A DNA stretch of 64,000 nt, taken from contig NC_080411.1 in the NCBI RefSeq assembly GCF_030265065.1, forward strand, positions 39,644,001 through 39,708,000, read 5' to 3'. This document shows positions 21,763 through 31,584 of this stretch, in pieces (the stretch's first letter is position 1; each line of letters starts with the position of its first letter). Under the pieces are notes generated by a model. That model did no database searches. It saw only the letters and a list, made by a program, of their open reading frames with translations, and was not told where the DNA came from. The translations under genes and the position numbers were made by a program. This stretch comes from Corythoichthys intestinalis. Taxonomy: Eukaryota > Chordata > Actinopteri > Syngnathiformes > Syngnathidae.

Positions 21763-22225
21763 TACAGTAGTACCTCAACATACGAAATTAATTCGTTCCA
21801 GGACCTGGTTTGTTAGTCAAAGTGGTCGTATGTCGAGCAGGGTTTTCCCTGAAGAATACATTATAATTGGATTAATTCGTTCCGCAGCCCAAAAATCCAT
21901 GCTAAATCCTTAATAAATACTGCTGGAACAATTACAAATTGGAACTACACATAGCAAAACAAATTATGAATACAATATGTAATAATAATGATATCAATAA
22001 TAATAATGTAACGAATCGGGTTCTGATGTGGCGCATAGACTTCATAATGATATTGACGGGTCAGATTCGACCTTCACTGCGCCACGCCATCAAGTGGGGG
22101 GCCATCCCACAAACCGCTTGTTATTCGCAGTCGGTCGCAGAGACACATGCAGCGATCCAACGCCAGATTTACCGCATACAAACACGAAGGAGTGTCTCAG
22201 GAGTGATTTGTTCGAGGATTTAAGG

Positions 22226-22722
22226 TACCGTACTTTTCGGACTGTAAGTCGCAGTTTTTTTTCATAGTTTGGCTGGGGGTGCGACTTATACTCTGGAGCG
22301 ACTTATGTGTGAAATTATTAACACATTATTATATCATTTCACATGTTATTTTGGTGTTTTGGAGTGACACTGATGGTTTGGTAAGCATGTTAGCATGTTT
22401 ATGCTATACTTATCTGAATAACTCTTAATAGCTATGATACGTTAACATACCAGCTACGTTCTCATTTCGTTGTTCATGCATGTAACATTATCATACAGTA
22501 CGCTTATTCAGCATGTTGTTCTCTATTGTATTTTTATTTTAAATTGTCTTTCAAGATGACATATCTGTTCTATATGTTGGATCTTATTAAGTAAATTTCC
22601 CCCCAAAATGCGACTTATACTCAGGTGTGACTAATATATGTTTTTTTTTTCTTCTTCGTTGGGCATTTTATGGCTGGTGCGACTTATACTCAGGTGTGAC
22701 TTACAGTCCGAAAAATACGGTA
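22226..22722. mobile_element. TA-flanked MITE 'TACCGTACTTTTCGGAC'
   Basis: The inverted ends TACCGTACTTTTCGGACTG and CAGTCCGAAAAATACGGTA sit between TA dinucleotides. Subterminal 'gcgacttatactc' words recur. It is a 497-bp relative of the 14873 and 61175 families, inserted in the tail of the satellite transposon. Confidence 0.8.
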
Positions 22723-22739
22723 ATTACTATATTTTTCGT

Positions 22740-24101
22740 TCTTTCACAAGAATTTTTAACATAGAAAGCTCTTTGTTGTAAGACTGCCGCCACATTGTCT
22801 AACAGACTAGCATCATTCTTCTACATATTTACGTAACTGCACAGTTTTTTTTTTGCTTTTAACCAAGAATCGAAAATGTTTTATGTCCATAGCTATAAAG
22901 ATTTCAGAGATTTAAGCATTTATTCACAAGAATTTTCACAGGAAAAACTTTGTTTACATATGGCGGTCGCCACATTGACTGACATACTAGCATCGTACAT
23001 ATTTACGTAAAATAAATACTAACTGCACGTTTTTTGTTTTTTTTTTGCTTTTAACCTAGAATTGAGACTTTTATGTCCATATCTATAAAGAATTCAGGGA
23101 TTTAAGCATTTATTCACAAAAATTTTCACCGACAATAACTCTGATTACATATGGTGGCCGCCACAGTGACTGACAGACTAGCATTGTACTTCCAACATAT
23201 TTACCCAAAATAAACGCTAAGTGCGCAGTTTTTTTTTTTTTTTTTTTGCTTTTAATCAAGAGTTGAGACTGTTTTACATCCATATCTGTAAAGAATTCAG
23301 GGATTTAAGCATTTACTCACAAGAATTTTCACCGGAAAAGATCTGTTTATATATGACGGCCGCTATATTGACTGACAGACTAGCATCATACTTCGACATA
23401 TTTCGCAAAAATAAATGCTAACTGCAGGGCTTTTGTTTTTAACCGAAAATCGAGACTGTTATACGTTATAGCTATAAAGAACTCAGGGATTTGAACATTT
23501 AGAGAAGAATTTTCACTGGAAAAGCTTTGCTTACATATGGTGGCCGCCACATTGACTGACAGACTAGAATCGTACTTCGACATATTTACGTAAAATAAAA
23601 GCTTACTGCACTTTTTTTTTTTTTTTTAATTTAACCAAGAATCGAGACTGTTTTACATCCATATGTATAAAGAATTCAGGGATATAAACATTTATTCACA
23701 AGAATTTTCACCGGAAAGGCTCTGTTTACATACGGGGGCCGCCACATTGACTGACAGACTGACATCGTACTTCGACATATTTACCTAAAGTAAATGCTGA
23801 CTGCACAGTTTTTTTTGCTTTTAACCAAGAATCGAGACTACATATGGTGGCCGCCACATTGACTGACAGACTGGCATCGTACTTCGACATATTTACCTAA
23901 AGTAAATGCTGACTGCACAGTTTTTTTGCTTTTAACCAAGAATCGAGACTGTTTTACATCCATATCTATTAAGAATTCAGGGATTTAAGCATTTTTTCAC
24001 AAGAATTTTCACCGGAAAAGCTCTGTTTACATATGGTGGCTGGCACATTGACTGACAGACTAGTATCGTACTTCGACATATTTACCTAAAATCCTAACAG
24101 C

Positions 24102-24137
<36 letters not shown>

Positions 24138-24790
24138 ATTTAACCAAGAGTCGAGACTTTTTTACATCCATATCTTTAAAAAAATCAGGGATTTAAGATT
24201 TAGATGTTTCATAGAAATCTAAAAAAATAATGCGTGTATTTTGGTCCAAGGCCATTAAGTGTTTTGTAGACGAGCAGTAGTAATTTATAATTTATCCTTT
24301 GATTCACTGGAAGCCAGTGTAACGATTTGAAAACAGGTGTAATGTGGTCCAGTTTCCTTGTATTTGTAAGGACTCTGGCTGCAGGATTCTGTACTAGCTG
24401 CAGCCAAATTGTCTAACAGATCATCATCATTCTTTGACGTATTTATGTAAAATAATTGCTAACTGCTCGTTTTTTTTCTTCTGCTTTTAACTTAAGACTT
24501 GAGACTGTCTTACGTCCATATCTATAAATAATTCAGGGATTTCAGCATTTATTCACAAGAATTTTCACCGGAAAAGCTCTGTTTACATAAGGTGGCCGCC
24601 ACATTGACTGACAGACTAGCATTGTACTTCAACATATTTACGTAAAATAAATCCTAACGGCGCATTTTTTTTTTTTTTTTCTTCTAACCAAGAGTCGAGA
24701 GTGTTTTACGTCCATATCTATAAAAAATCAGGGATTTATGCATTTATTCACAAGAACTTTCAACGAAAAAAAGCTCTTTGTCTGTGATTC
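22740..24790 (+). repeat. Tandem array, ~190-bp unit, about 10 units
   Basis: The landmark 'gactgacagacta' or a variant recurs near 22795, 22970, 23162, 23366, 23552, 23744, 23855, 24045, 24405 and 24600. Each unit has a T run plus 'gcttttaaccaagaatcgag', 'aattcagggatttaagcat', 'cacaagaattttcacc' and 'ggtggccgccaca'. One unit (about 23807-23937) is shortened and one junction holds an L2 fragment. There are no spacer/repeat features of a CRISPR array. Confidence 0.85.
24199..24403 (-). repeat. L2 LINE fragment inside the array
   Basis: On the minus strand the text encodes LQKN-type L2 sequence (AARVLTNTRKLDHITPVFKS, then LLLLVYKTLNGLGPKY). It matches 63310-63500 closely and has no LINE 3' tail. 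Confidence 0.75.
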
Positions 24791-25013
24791 CACTCAGTCA
24801 GCTTTGACGGCCATGCCAACAATGCAGGCCCCCTATTAATTGGCCCGGGCCCCGTTTCCCGTCAATATCATTCTGAAGTCTATGTGTGGGGGTTGTGTTT
24901 TGCATGCTGTTCCAGTAGCCCTGTTGTGTTGCACAAGATCTGAAATAAATTATTAAAAACCTGACAAAGCCGGCGGTTTCTTTGCCGATGTTAGAATAAT
25001 AATAATTGTCACC

Positions 25014-25196
25014 TTAACTTATAAAGACTGGCAAACGAGGTAGGAGGACCGTCGAGATAATAGACATATTCCAGCCGTATTGTTGAGCCAGTTCACTGAC
25101 ATGTTTTTCTATCATTTTCATCTTAATTTCATTGGTAAGCGTCACCTTTTTCCTTTTTTCACAACCTGCGCTAACTTTCTTGTTGATTTCTCTCAC
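25014..25196 (-). pseudogene. Tigger/pogo transposase N-terminus
   Basis: The frame reads EKRKKVTLTNEIKMKMIEK, then SELAQQYGWNMSIIST, the helix-turn-helix of CENP-B/pogo-type proteins. The homologous start in the other copy (45865, minus) is MGPKKVSAAGEKRKNVTLTI with SELARQYG. The rest of the transposase is absent. Confidence 0.6.
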
Positions 25197-25352
25197 AAGA
25201 AAATCTGCCGTGCATCGATCTTGTGGTAAAACAATGAAATTGCGACGCTGTCATAAAGCTTCGTATTTCGAGCATGTCGTTATATTTTGAGACAAATGAC
25301 GAGTCTACTTTCACGTCAAATGTTAAAAGGATCGTATGTTGAGGTACCACTG

Positions 25353-25702
25353 TCGTGGTAAGTTTCTGTAATCGAACATTGTAGATGTTAATGTAGTCAC
25401 TAGCAATACAAACCTGTATGCTATTGGTTTACCTCTTTACTTTGATGCTAACCAAATGCCTTTCTGTGTTTATATCGCAGTTTCACGACTTTGTTTCCCT
25501 GTGTTTTGGAAAAAGTGTTGCTAGGTGGATCTTAAGCTTGCAGTGAATTCCAGTGCAGAACATTAGTCACGCTGATTGCACTAGTACAAGTAAACCAGTG
25601 AGCTCTGTGAGGGACAATTTCTAACTTCTTGTGTGGGACAACATATAGTAGCTTTAAAGGAAATTGAAGCACGCTCAAATTGAATTTCAGTAGCCCCATT
25701 CT
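25353..25702. other. Spacer upstream of the gag-like frame
   Basis: No LTR or promoter could be recognised here. Confidence 0.3.
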
Positions 25703-27157
25703 GTGATCAAAATGAAGAAGCTGGATGCAAGTGGCGAAAGCAATGCTGAGACTTCGTCACTCTTCTCCTGCCGTAGTGATAAAAGCAATGCTGAGATCTC
25801 ATCACTTTTCTCCTGCCGTAGTGATAAACTCGATGCGGAGAGCTCGTCATTCTTCTCCCACCATAGTAAGTCCTCAAGATCTGAAACGAAGCAAAGTAAT
25901 AGGTCTTCTGCTGAATCTTTAAGTAGATCATCCGCCTCTTCCAGAGCTAGGATTCAGGCAGCACTCGCTAAAGCTGTGGCTGAAGCCACAAGAGCCAGGT
26001 TAGCCTATGCTGAGGAAGAAATAAGTATTAAAACAGAAAAAGCACGATTAGAAGCAAGTCTCGATGTTCTCCACCAGAGAAAAGAAGCTGATGCAGCTAG
26101 CGCCAAAGCAGATGTGATGGAGTCTGTTGCAGCAATGTTTGGGATGGAAGAACAAAATGAAAAAGTATTGGGATTCCTCCCTACTCAGACCAACCCAGAG
26201 CAAAAAGTGAGTGAATATATAAACAAACGTCATGAAGCTGAACCCCCTCATACAACTCCAAGTAATTACTTTCCCAAACATTATATACAACCTTACCAAA
26301 TGGAACAGCCCAGCCCTCAGTTACCAGTGTTCACACCCATTCATGTCCAACAAGAACCCAGACAGCACCACCAATTGCCACAAGAGAGAGGGACGCAACC
26401 TCATATAAGTGGAACCCAGCAAAATGCTTTCCATAGTGTACCAGAAGTACAGCAGAGGTTGAACTCAAACCACTACAGTGTTGATGGTGTAACCAGTGAC
26501 CTTGGCAGACTCCTAGCAAAGATTCAGCTACTATGCGGGGGGCTGACTAAATTTGATGACAAAGCAGAGAATTATCCTAGTTGGAAGCTTACATTCCAGT
26601 CCACCATCACTGATGTTGGACTTACGGCAAATGAAGAAATAAACCTCCTCATCAAGTGGCTGGGCCCTAAATCTTCCCAATATGCTGTGAGGATAAAAGC
26701 AGCCCATATAAGGGACCCTTCTGTTGGCCTGGAGAGGATATGGACCAGACTTGAAGAAGTATATGGTTTACCAGAGGCTATTGAAAGTTCCTTGTTTTCC
26801 CGAATAGAGAAACTTCCAAAGCTATCCCGCCAAGACACTCACAGGCTCCAGGAGCTTGCCGACCTCATCGGTGACTTGGAAGTGGCAAAGCAGGATGGCC
26901 ACTTACCTGGTTTAAGTTATCTTGACACAGCCTGGGGAGTAAGTAAAATTGTGGAAAAGCTTCCCTTCTATCTTCAAGAAAAATGGATAATGGCTGGGTC
27001 AAAATATAAAGAGGATCATGGTGTAACATTCCCACCATTTTCCTTCTTCTGTGAGTTTGTGAGAGGCCACGCCAGAGCGAGGAATGACCCAAGCTTCAAC
27101 AGTTCATCTTTCCGCAGCCAATTTTGCCATACGCAGAAAAGAAAAGCACGCAAGTAA
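25703..27157 (+). mobile_element. BEL/Pao-type gag-like open frame (fossil LTR element or domesticated gag)
   Basis: One uninterrupted frame of 484 residues. It opens with three serine-rich repeats (SNAE-type units each ending FSCRSDK or similar), then an alanine/glutamate-rich likely coiled coil (about residues 85-135), a Gln/Pro-rich middle, and a C-terminal half (about 265-470) with the pattern of BEL/Pao gag proteins (DUF1759-like): FDDKAENYPSWKLTFQST, LIKWLGPKSSQYAV, LEEVYGLPEAIESSLFSRI. No protease, polymerase, zinc knuckle or LTR was found beside it, so the element is incomplete as a whole although this frame looks whole. It could be an old gag kept by the host, or a recent remnant not yet decayed. 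Sequence alone cannot decide. Confidence 0.6.
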
Positions 27158-27505
27158 GATCAGACTGGGTTCCATGTGTATGTTACTTGCTTAGTTATCT
27201 TTAACTAGTTTATTCCTTGCCAAATGTCTGTCTGTGGTTTCACAACTAAGTGTAAGACAGTAAATGCTGCCAACTATAACAACTGCCTGTTACTTGGAGG
27301 AGGTGCTTGAAGAAGAGTTTAGATGGCTGTAGATTCCAACATCATTTAACAATGTTAACTTTGTTAATTTTTTTTTTTTCTTTTTAACTTATAGACTGCC
27401 ATTGACAACAATAAATGTCAAATTCATTTCAACGGGGAGGACTGGCTGTGATTGCTCATCTTTTGGTGCCTTTATAGGTGCTACATAGAGGTCAAGAGTT
27501 TCAAC
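27158..27505. other. Spacer, nothing recognised
   Basis: A scrap of the 'actgccattgacaacaataaatg' repeat lies near 27390. No polymerase-like sequence follows the gag-like frame. Confidence 0.35.
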
Positions 27506-27507
27506 CC

Positions 27508-28100
27508 TTTCAAGGGATCCAAAGATAGAAAGACTAAAGTGCGTATGACACCAAAAAGCATGTGTAACATTGTGAGTAACTGCTTAGAAATGTTATTTTA
27601 TTTTTCACAGCACAAAATGATCCATCTACAATAACCCATTACATAACCACATTAAGCCAAAGAAATACAAACACATTGAAACAATATTTGAATTCCGGCG
27701 AGAGAAAAAAAAGACAAATGAAGCATTATTCTTCCAAAGAGCATGAGTGCCTTCTAGTGGAGAAAAAAGTTTCTAGTTTGAATCGTGAATAGTTCCCTCA
27801 ACGTCACTATTATGAAATTAAAAGGCTCATATCTCCAGTTTCCTGTGGTCAATCAGTGCCAAATGAAGACTGGGAGAGAGGTTAAAGTCTGCGCTTTCAA
27901 GTCATGTTGAGGGCAGCGCTCTATGTCAAATACTTCATTTTTTACTGACTTCATTTTTTACTGTGCTTTGAAGACGCCATGTGATTGAACAGACTGGCGT
28001 GATCATAGAACAGCAAGCTTGCGTCTCATTGATAATGGAGGCATGTGAATATTGTTGCGACGTCTCATAGGTGAAATGTGTAGAGCTACTCTTGCCATCG
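27508..28100 (+). repeat. Degraded relative of the nested TTAA element
   Basis: 'TTTCAAGGGATCC' is followed 14 bases later by 'AAAGTGCGTATGACACCAAAAAGCATG'. The second part matches the start of the element at 3523, the first resembles the outer AGGGATCC terminal repeat. The right end was not found, and the extent is approximate. Confidence 0.4.
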
Positions 28101-28126
28101 CTGGCAAAAAAATATGAAGAATAAAC

Positions 28127-28599
28127 CCAAATTAGCCCAAAGTATCATAGTAAGAGTAACGTTTTTTCTTTACAAATCTACTCTACAAAACTACTCTTAG
28201 AAGTACATTTTTCTCAAAAAATACTCAAGTGTCGCATGGTTTCAACTGGAAATAAAACTGGTTAATGATAGCGCCAACATATTTATTGTTAGTGTAGGCA
28301 TTCAATGTATTTCTTGTTGTTGTTTGTACTTCTTCTCTCTCTCCTCCTTTTCTTCTGTCCCCCCCTAATTCCTTCCTGTTCCCTGCTTTCTACTAATAAA
28401 CGAAGCATCTTGAATGATCACAATTGGAATATGTCATCCTCCCATGTGATACATTAAAACTGTGCAGACCAATCGGACAATCAGATTTCCATTCTCCGTG
28501 TGAAGCAGCTGAACAGGACAAATTAAAAAATAAAAAATAAAAAAAAGTTACCCAAGTAAATGTAACGGAGTACATGTAACGTGTTACTACCCACCTCTG
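28127..28599 (-). repeat. Degenerate hAT-type MITE ending ACCCACCTCTG
   Basis: The right end 'taacgtgttactacccacctctg' is the terminal part of a widespread fish MITE, with earlier 'actcaagtgtcgc' and 'gtaacgttttttctttac' in keeping. The left end is not clear. Confidence 0.4.
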
Positions 28600-30612
28600 G
28601 GTAAAGTGAGGCGAATGATATGGGGTAAAGTGAGATGTCTCACGTCACTCCTTCATGTCAGCAGTGACATGACACGGCCAAACAAGCATTTGCACCATCC
28701 ATGGTGTCAGACAGACCAAACCCTGAGCTGCAGCCTGCCACTACAGAAGGTCTGGATGGACCACACAGGCAGATAATCCATCTGCAGATGAGCTACTCTC
28801 TTCAGACAATTCAGTGAGTGATACTAATCCATCCACTGCACATGGTCCACTTGCATAAGTATGGACAGCTGACTCAGATGTGAAATAGGATTCTAGTCAG
28901 AAGTTGGCTGGGAAACGGCAAAGTTCCAAAGAAAAGACCAACCCAATAAAGAAAGCAACCGAAAAGAAAATTGTAGTTAGCAGCTCAGAGGAGATTTATG
29001 TCCTTATCCCACTGTTTTGATGAAGACAGTTCTGAAGATGAAAGAAATGATCCAGGAAACGTTGATCTGGCCATGGGTAATTTTGTCATATTTTGTTATG
29101 ATGTATGATGATATATTCTATTATGGTGTAGTTAATCTTTAGTTGCGTTCAGGTGTTTTAAAAAGTATAAAAGATAAAGCCTCAACTAATAGCCTTCCGT
29201 ACAGTCTGCAAAGTCGAAATAAGATTTAAGGGGAGAAAATGTATTTAAACTTAACTATGCTAAAACACTAAAATCATTTTCGATACACTACACTAGTGTA
29301 CAGCTTTGGAACAAATTAGATCCTGGAGTGACCAGCTCAGGGTCATTGGCTTTTTTTAAGAAGAGGTATAAACAAATTGTATTAAACAATTATGTTGCTG
29401 ACTCAATCCAACTCTTGGTCACGATAACGACTGTACAAAAGGAAAATTACTCAAACCTGCAAACAAACTAAGTGTACCCAAAACAAAGGAGGGTAAAAAA
29501 ACAAAAACAAAATACAAAGCTAATGCAAACAGAACTCAACCAGACATCACAAGGACGGATACTCATTTGGCTCTGTAAGTGTACAGACAATTGACTTTTA
29601 CTAGTATTTTGTGACCTTCTGAAAAGACAGTCATTTCTGCACATGCGATCTGAACCTGGACAATGCGCCTGCCCGGGAAACACTTTCAAGTCTTGATATA
29701 TGAAAGATAGCTGGGGAAAATGGCGGCCGCTGTGTCTGACCACACTCGAAGTTGAAGACATCGAGGATGTGTATCTTTTTGTTGTGCTGCTGCCTGCGAT
29801 TCTTCTGCAGGAGCTTGGAGCCCACTTGATTCGTCGGTTTCCAACACTTTCATCATGAAAGTGTTAGAAAGCCAAAAGAGATCAGTGGAATTGGCCACTC
29901 CTGCGGCCAGCGCTATCGCCGGAGTGCACGCCAGCCTCAACAAGGCCTGTGATGATTTATTACAGGTGAAGAATGATCTACCGGCATCCAGCACTGCCAC
30001 AACTAAAATGGTAATGAAAATTACTACGGAGCTGCGAAACCCGGAGGTGAATTTTCGTCGGAATTCAGCAAGGAATGAAAACCGTGACAAGGATTAAATC
30101 GACGAAATGGGGTGGCTGAACTGAATTGAACTGAATTAACTAACCTCTGAATTATGAACTAATCTGCTGGATTTAATCAACATAAGGACTATTGGGAAAA
30201 TGAACAATCAAAGGGAGGCTAAAAAAAAACAACAACTAAAAAAACCTTGTAATCACTACACAATCTGAAATGTCAAAAATTGTTGTTCGATAATTTCCGC
30301 ATCCTATGGTATACTGGCGGCGGGATTCAATAAGATTCGGCTTCTCCCGTCTGCCTTTTTCTTTTCGGGTTGAATTAAATGTAAACACATATAAATGCTT
30401 ATGTTTGTTTGGATTTGTCATGCCTGAAAGGAAAATAAAGAAAGAAAGAAAATCCCGAGGATGCTCTTACTTTTCTGGCATGCATTCTGAATTATTGTCA
30501 AGCTACCTGTTAGGATTCTAACTTTCACAACATTTGCTATTATGATTTGTGATATAAAGATGTAAAATTAACTGAATCAGTTTACCCCTCATTGGTTTAC
30601 TTTACCCCTTTA
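28600..30612 (+). mobile_element. Possible pogo-like relic with GGGTAAAGT ends
   Basis: The left side GGGTAAAGTGAGGCGAATGA and the complement of the right side (GGGGTAAAGTAAACCAATGA) are similar inverted repeats. Around 28890-29010 a plus-strand reading gives KRQSSKEKTNPIKKATEKK and then a serine/glutamate stretch, like the tail of some DNA-transposase proteins, but no catalytic domain is visible. The region also holds a LINE scrap (29190-29420). This is a tentative call. Confidence 0.35.
29190..29420 (+). repeat. LINE reverse-transcriptase tail fragment
   Basis: One frame reads TSVQLWNKLDPGVTSSGSLA then FFKKRYKQIVLNNYV, the usual last block of non-LTR reverse transcriptase proteins (LWN-L ... 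FK-KYK). No LINE 3' tail was seen. Confidence 0.5.
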
Positions 30613-31435
30613 ATTTTCCTGATCTGTATCAGTTTGCACTCTAGATGAGGTAAAGTAAGACAACACCACTTTTATTTTAACTGGTTATATTTTTAATACC
30701 ATTCATCCTAAGTACATTCTGATCATTTCTATCGCAAGGAAAAATCCTGAATTAATGGGAAAGAGAGTATGTAAACTTTACTGGTTTGTTAGCTTGCTTG
30801 GAGGAGAGCAAATGTAAAAAAAAAAAAAAAAAGTCTCCCATTGCCCCAGTCTCCCAGCACACTGCAGTGCTTTATTTTGTTTAGCATTTTTTCATTGGGG
30901 TTGATTGTTAGAGTAAAAAAAAACAAGACAAAAAAAAAAAAACATTTGCCGAGTGCACGCTACTGAGTCTCCTCATTAATTCTGTACATTACTCTCTAAA
31001 CACAATTTTTGTGGACTAATGTCACACTTTTAGGGACATCACAAGAAATATTGTCATACCAGTAATTCAGAGGAATCTGTATAAATGAATGAAAGTGCTG
31101 TTGACAAGTAGTTGGCTTGTGTGTGAGAGTAAATAGGAGTATTAGTAGCTGTTGGTGCCTTCCAGTGCTTAAAAGTGTTTTTCTCTTGGATGCTGAGGCA
31201 CATTAAACAACAACTCCAATTTCCGCTCTGGCAGCCTAATGATTGCCATCAAGATTCACTTCACGTTTTGTTGTCAACTCTTCGATTAAGGAAGCATTCA
31301 GGCTCGGCACTGTGAACTATCTACTGACAGCGAGGGGTAGCGGGTCTAAGCTTGGTGGTCGGAACATTTGATAGCTGTCTGAAATAGACATAATTGAGTG
31401 ATTGTTGATGTTGTTATTGATTTCCATGAACTAAT
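30613..31435. other. Spacer, nothing recognised
   Basis: Several A runs (30817, 30913, 30930) and no supported gene. Confidence 0.35.
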
Positions 31436-31439
31436 ATTT

Positions 31440-31584
31440 GTTTACCTTACCACTTACGACATTAATTGGTTTTGGAAGGAGTATTGTACCACGAAAATTC
31501 TGTAAGTAAAGACACGTTTTCCGTGTAAATGCCCTAATCCGTTCCAAGTACTCCTGAAACGTCTCATTGGATTTTATAATCGGG
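31440..31584 (+). repeat. Tigger-like MITE fragment 'cttacgacattaattgg'
   Basis: It matches 54939-55060 (acttacgaaattaattgg, gtaagcagagacac, gtgtaaatgccc). Only the left portion is present. Confidence 0.45.

Larger units (their letters stand above)
22034..24884 (-). mobile_element. Satellite-bearing TIR transposon (copy 2, about 10 units)
   Basis: The ends CATAGACTTCATAATGATAT and ATATCATTCTGAAGTCTATG are inverted repeats. A 7-bp flank matches at six of seven bases (TGTGGCG / TGTGGGG). Relative to the copies at 13480 and 37412 it is inverted: its head (gctttgacggccatgcc) is at the right and its tail (catgcagcgatccaa) at the left. Between them lies an expanded array of the same ~190-bp unit, plus a MITE (22226) and an L2 piece (24199). 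Confidence 0.8.
21765..25352 (-). mobile_element. Tigger/pogo-like element hosting nested insertions
   Basis: Left end TA|CAGTAGTACCTCAACATACG and right end CGTATGTTGAGGTACCACTG form inverted repeats with the CAG...CTG ends of Tigger elements (Tc1/mariner superfamily). Near the right end the minus strand encodes the N-terminal DNA-binding part of a pogo-type transposase. Most of the interior has been replaced by the satellite-bearing transposon at 22034-24884. Confidence 0.75.

Noticed and set aside
22740-24790. CRISPR-like regular repeat array
   Set aside because: The period is about 190 bp with no short repeat plus unique spacer layout, and the array lies within transposon ends in a vertebrate genome.
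25703-27157. A complete LTR retroelement around the gag-like frame
   Set aside because: No LTR pair, protease or polymerase could be recognised in the neighbouring sequence. Only the gag-like part is supported.
29686-30090. 134-codon minus-strand frame and overlapping plus-strand frame 29855-30097
   Set aside because: The two overlap on opposite strands, share no recognisable domain and have no splice or promoter support. At most they are remnants of a repeat.
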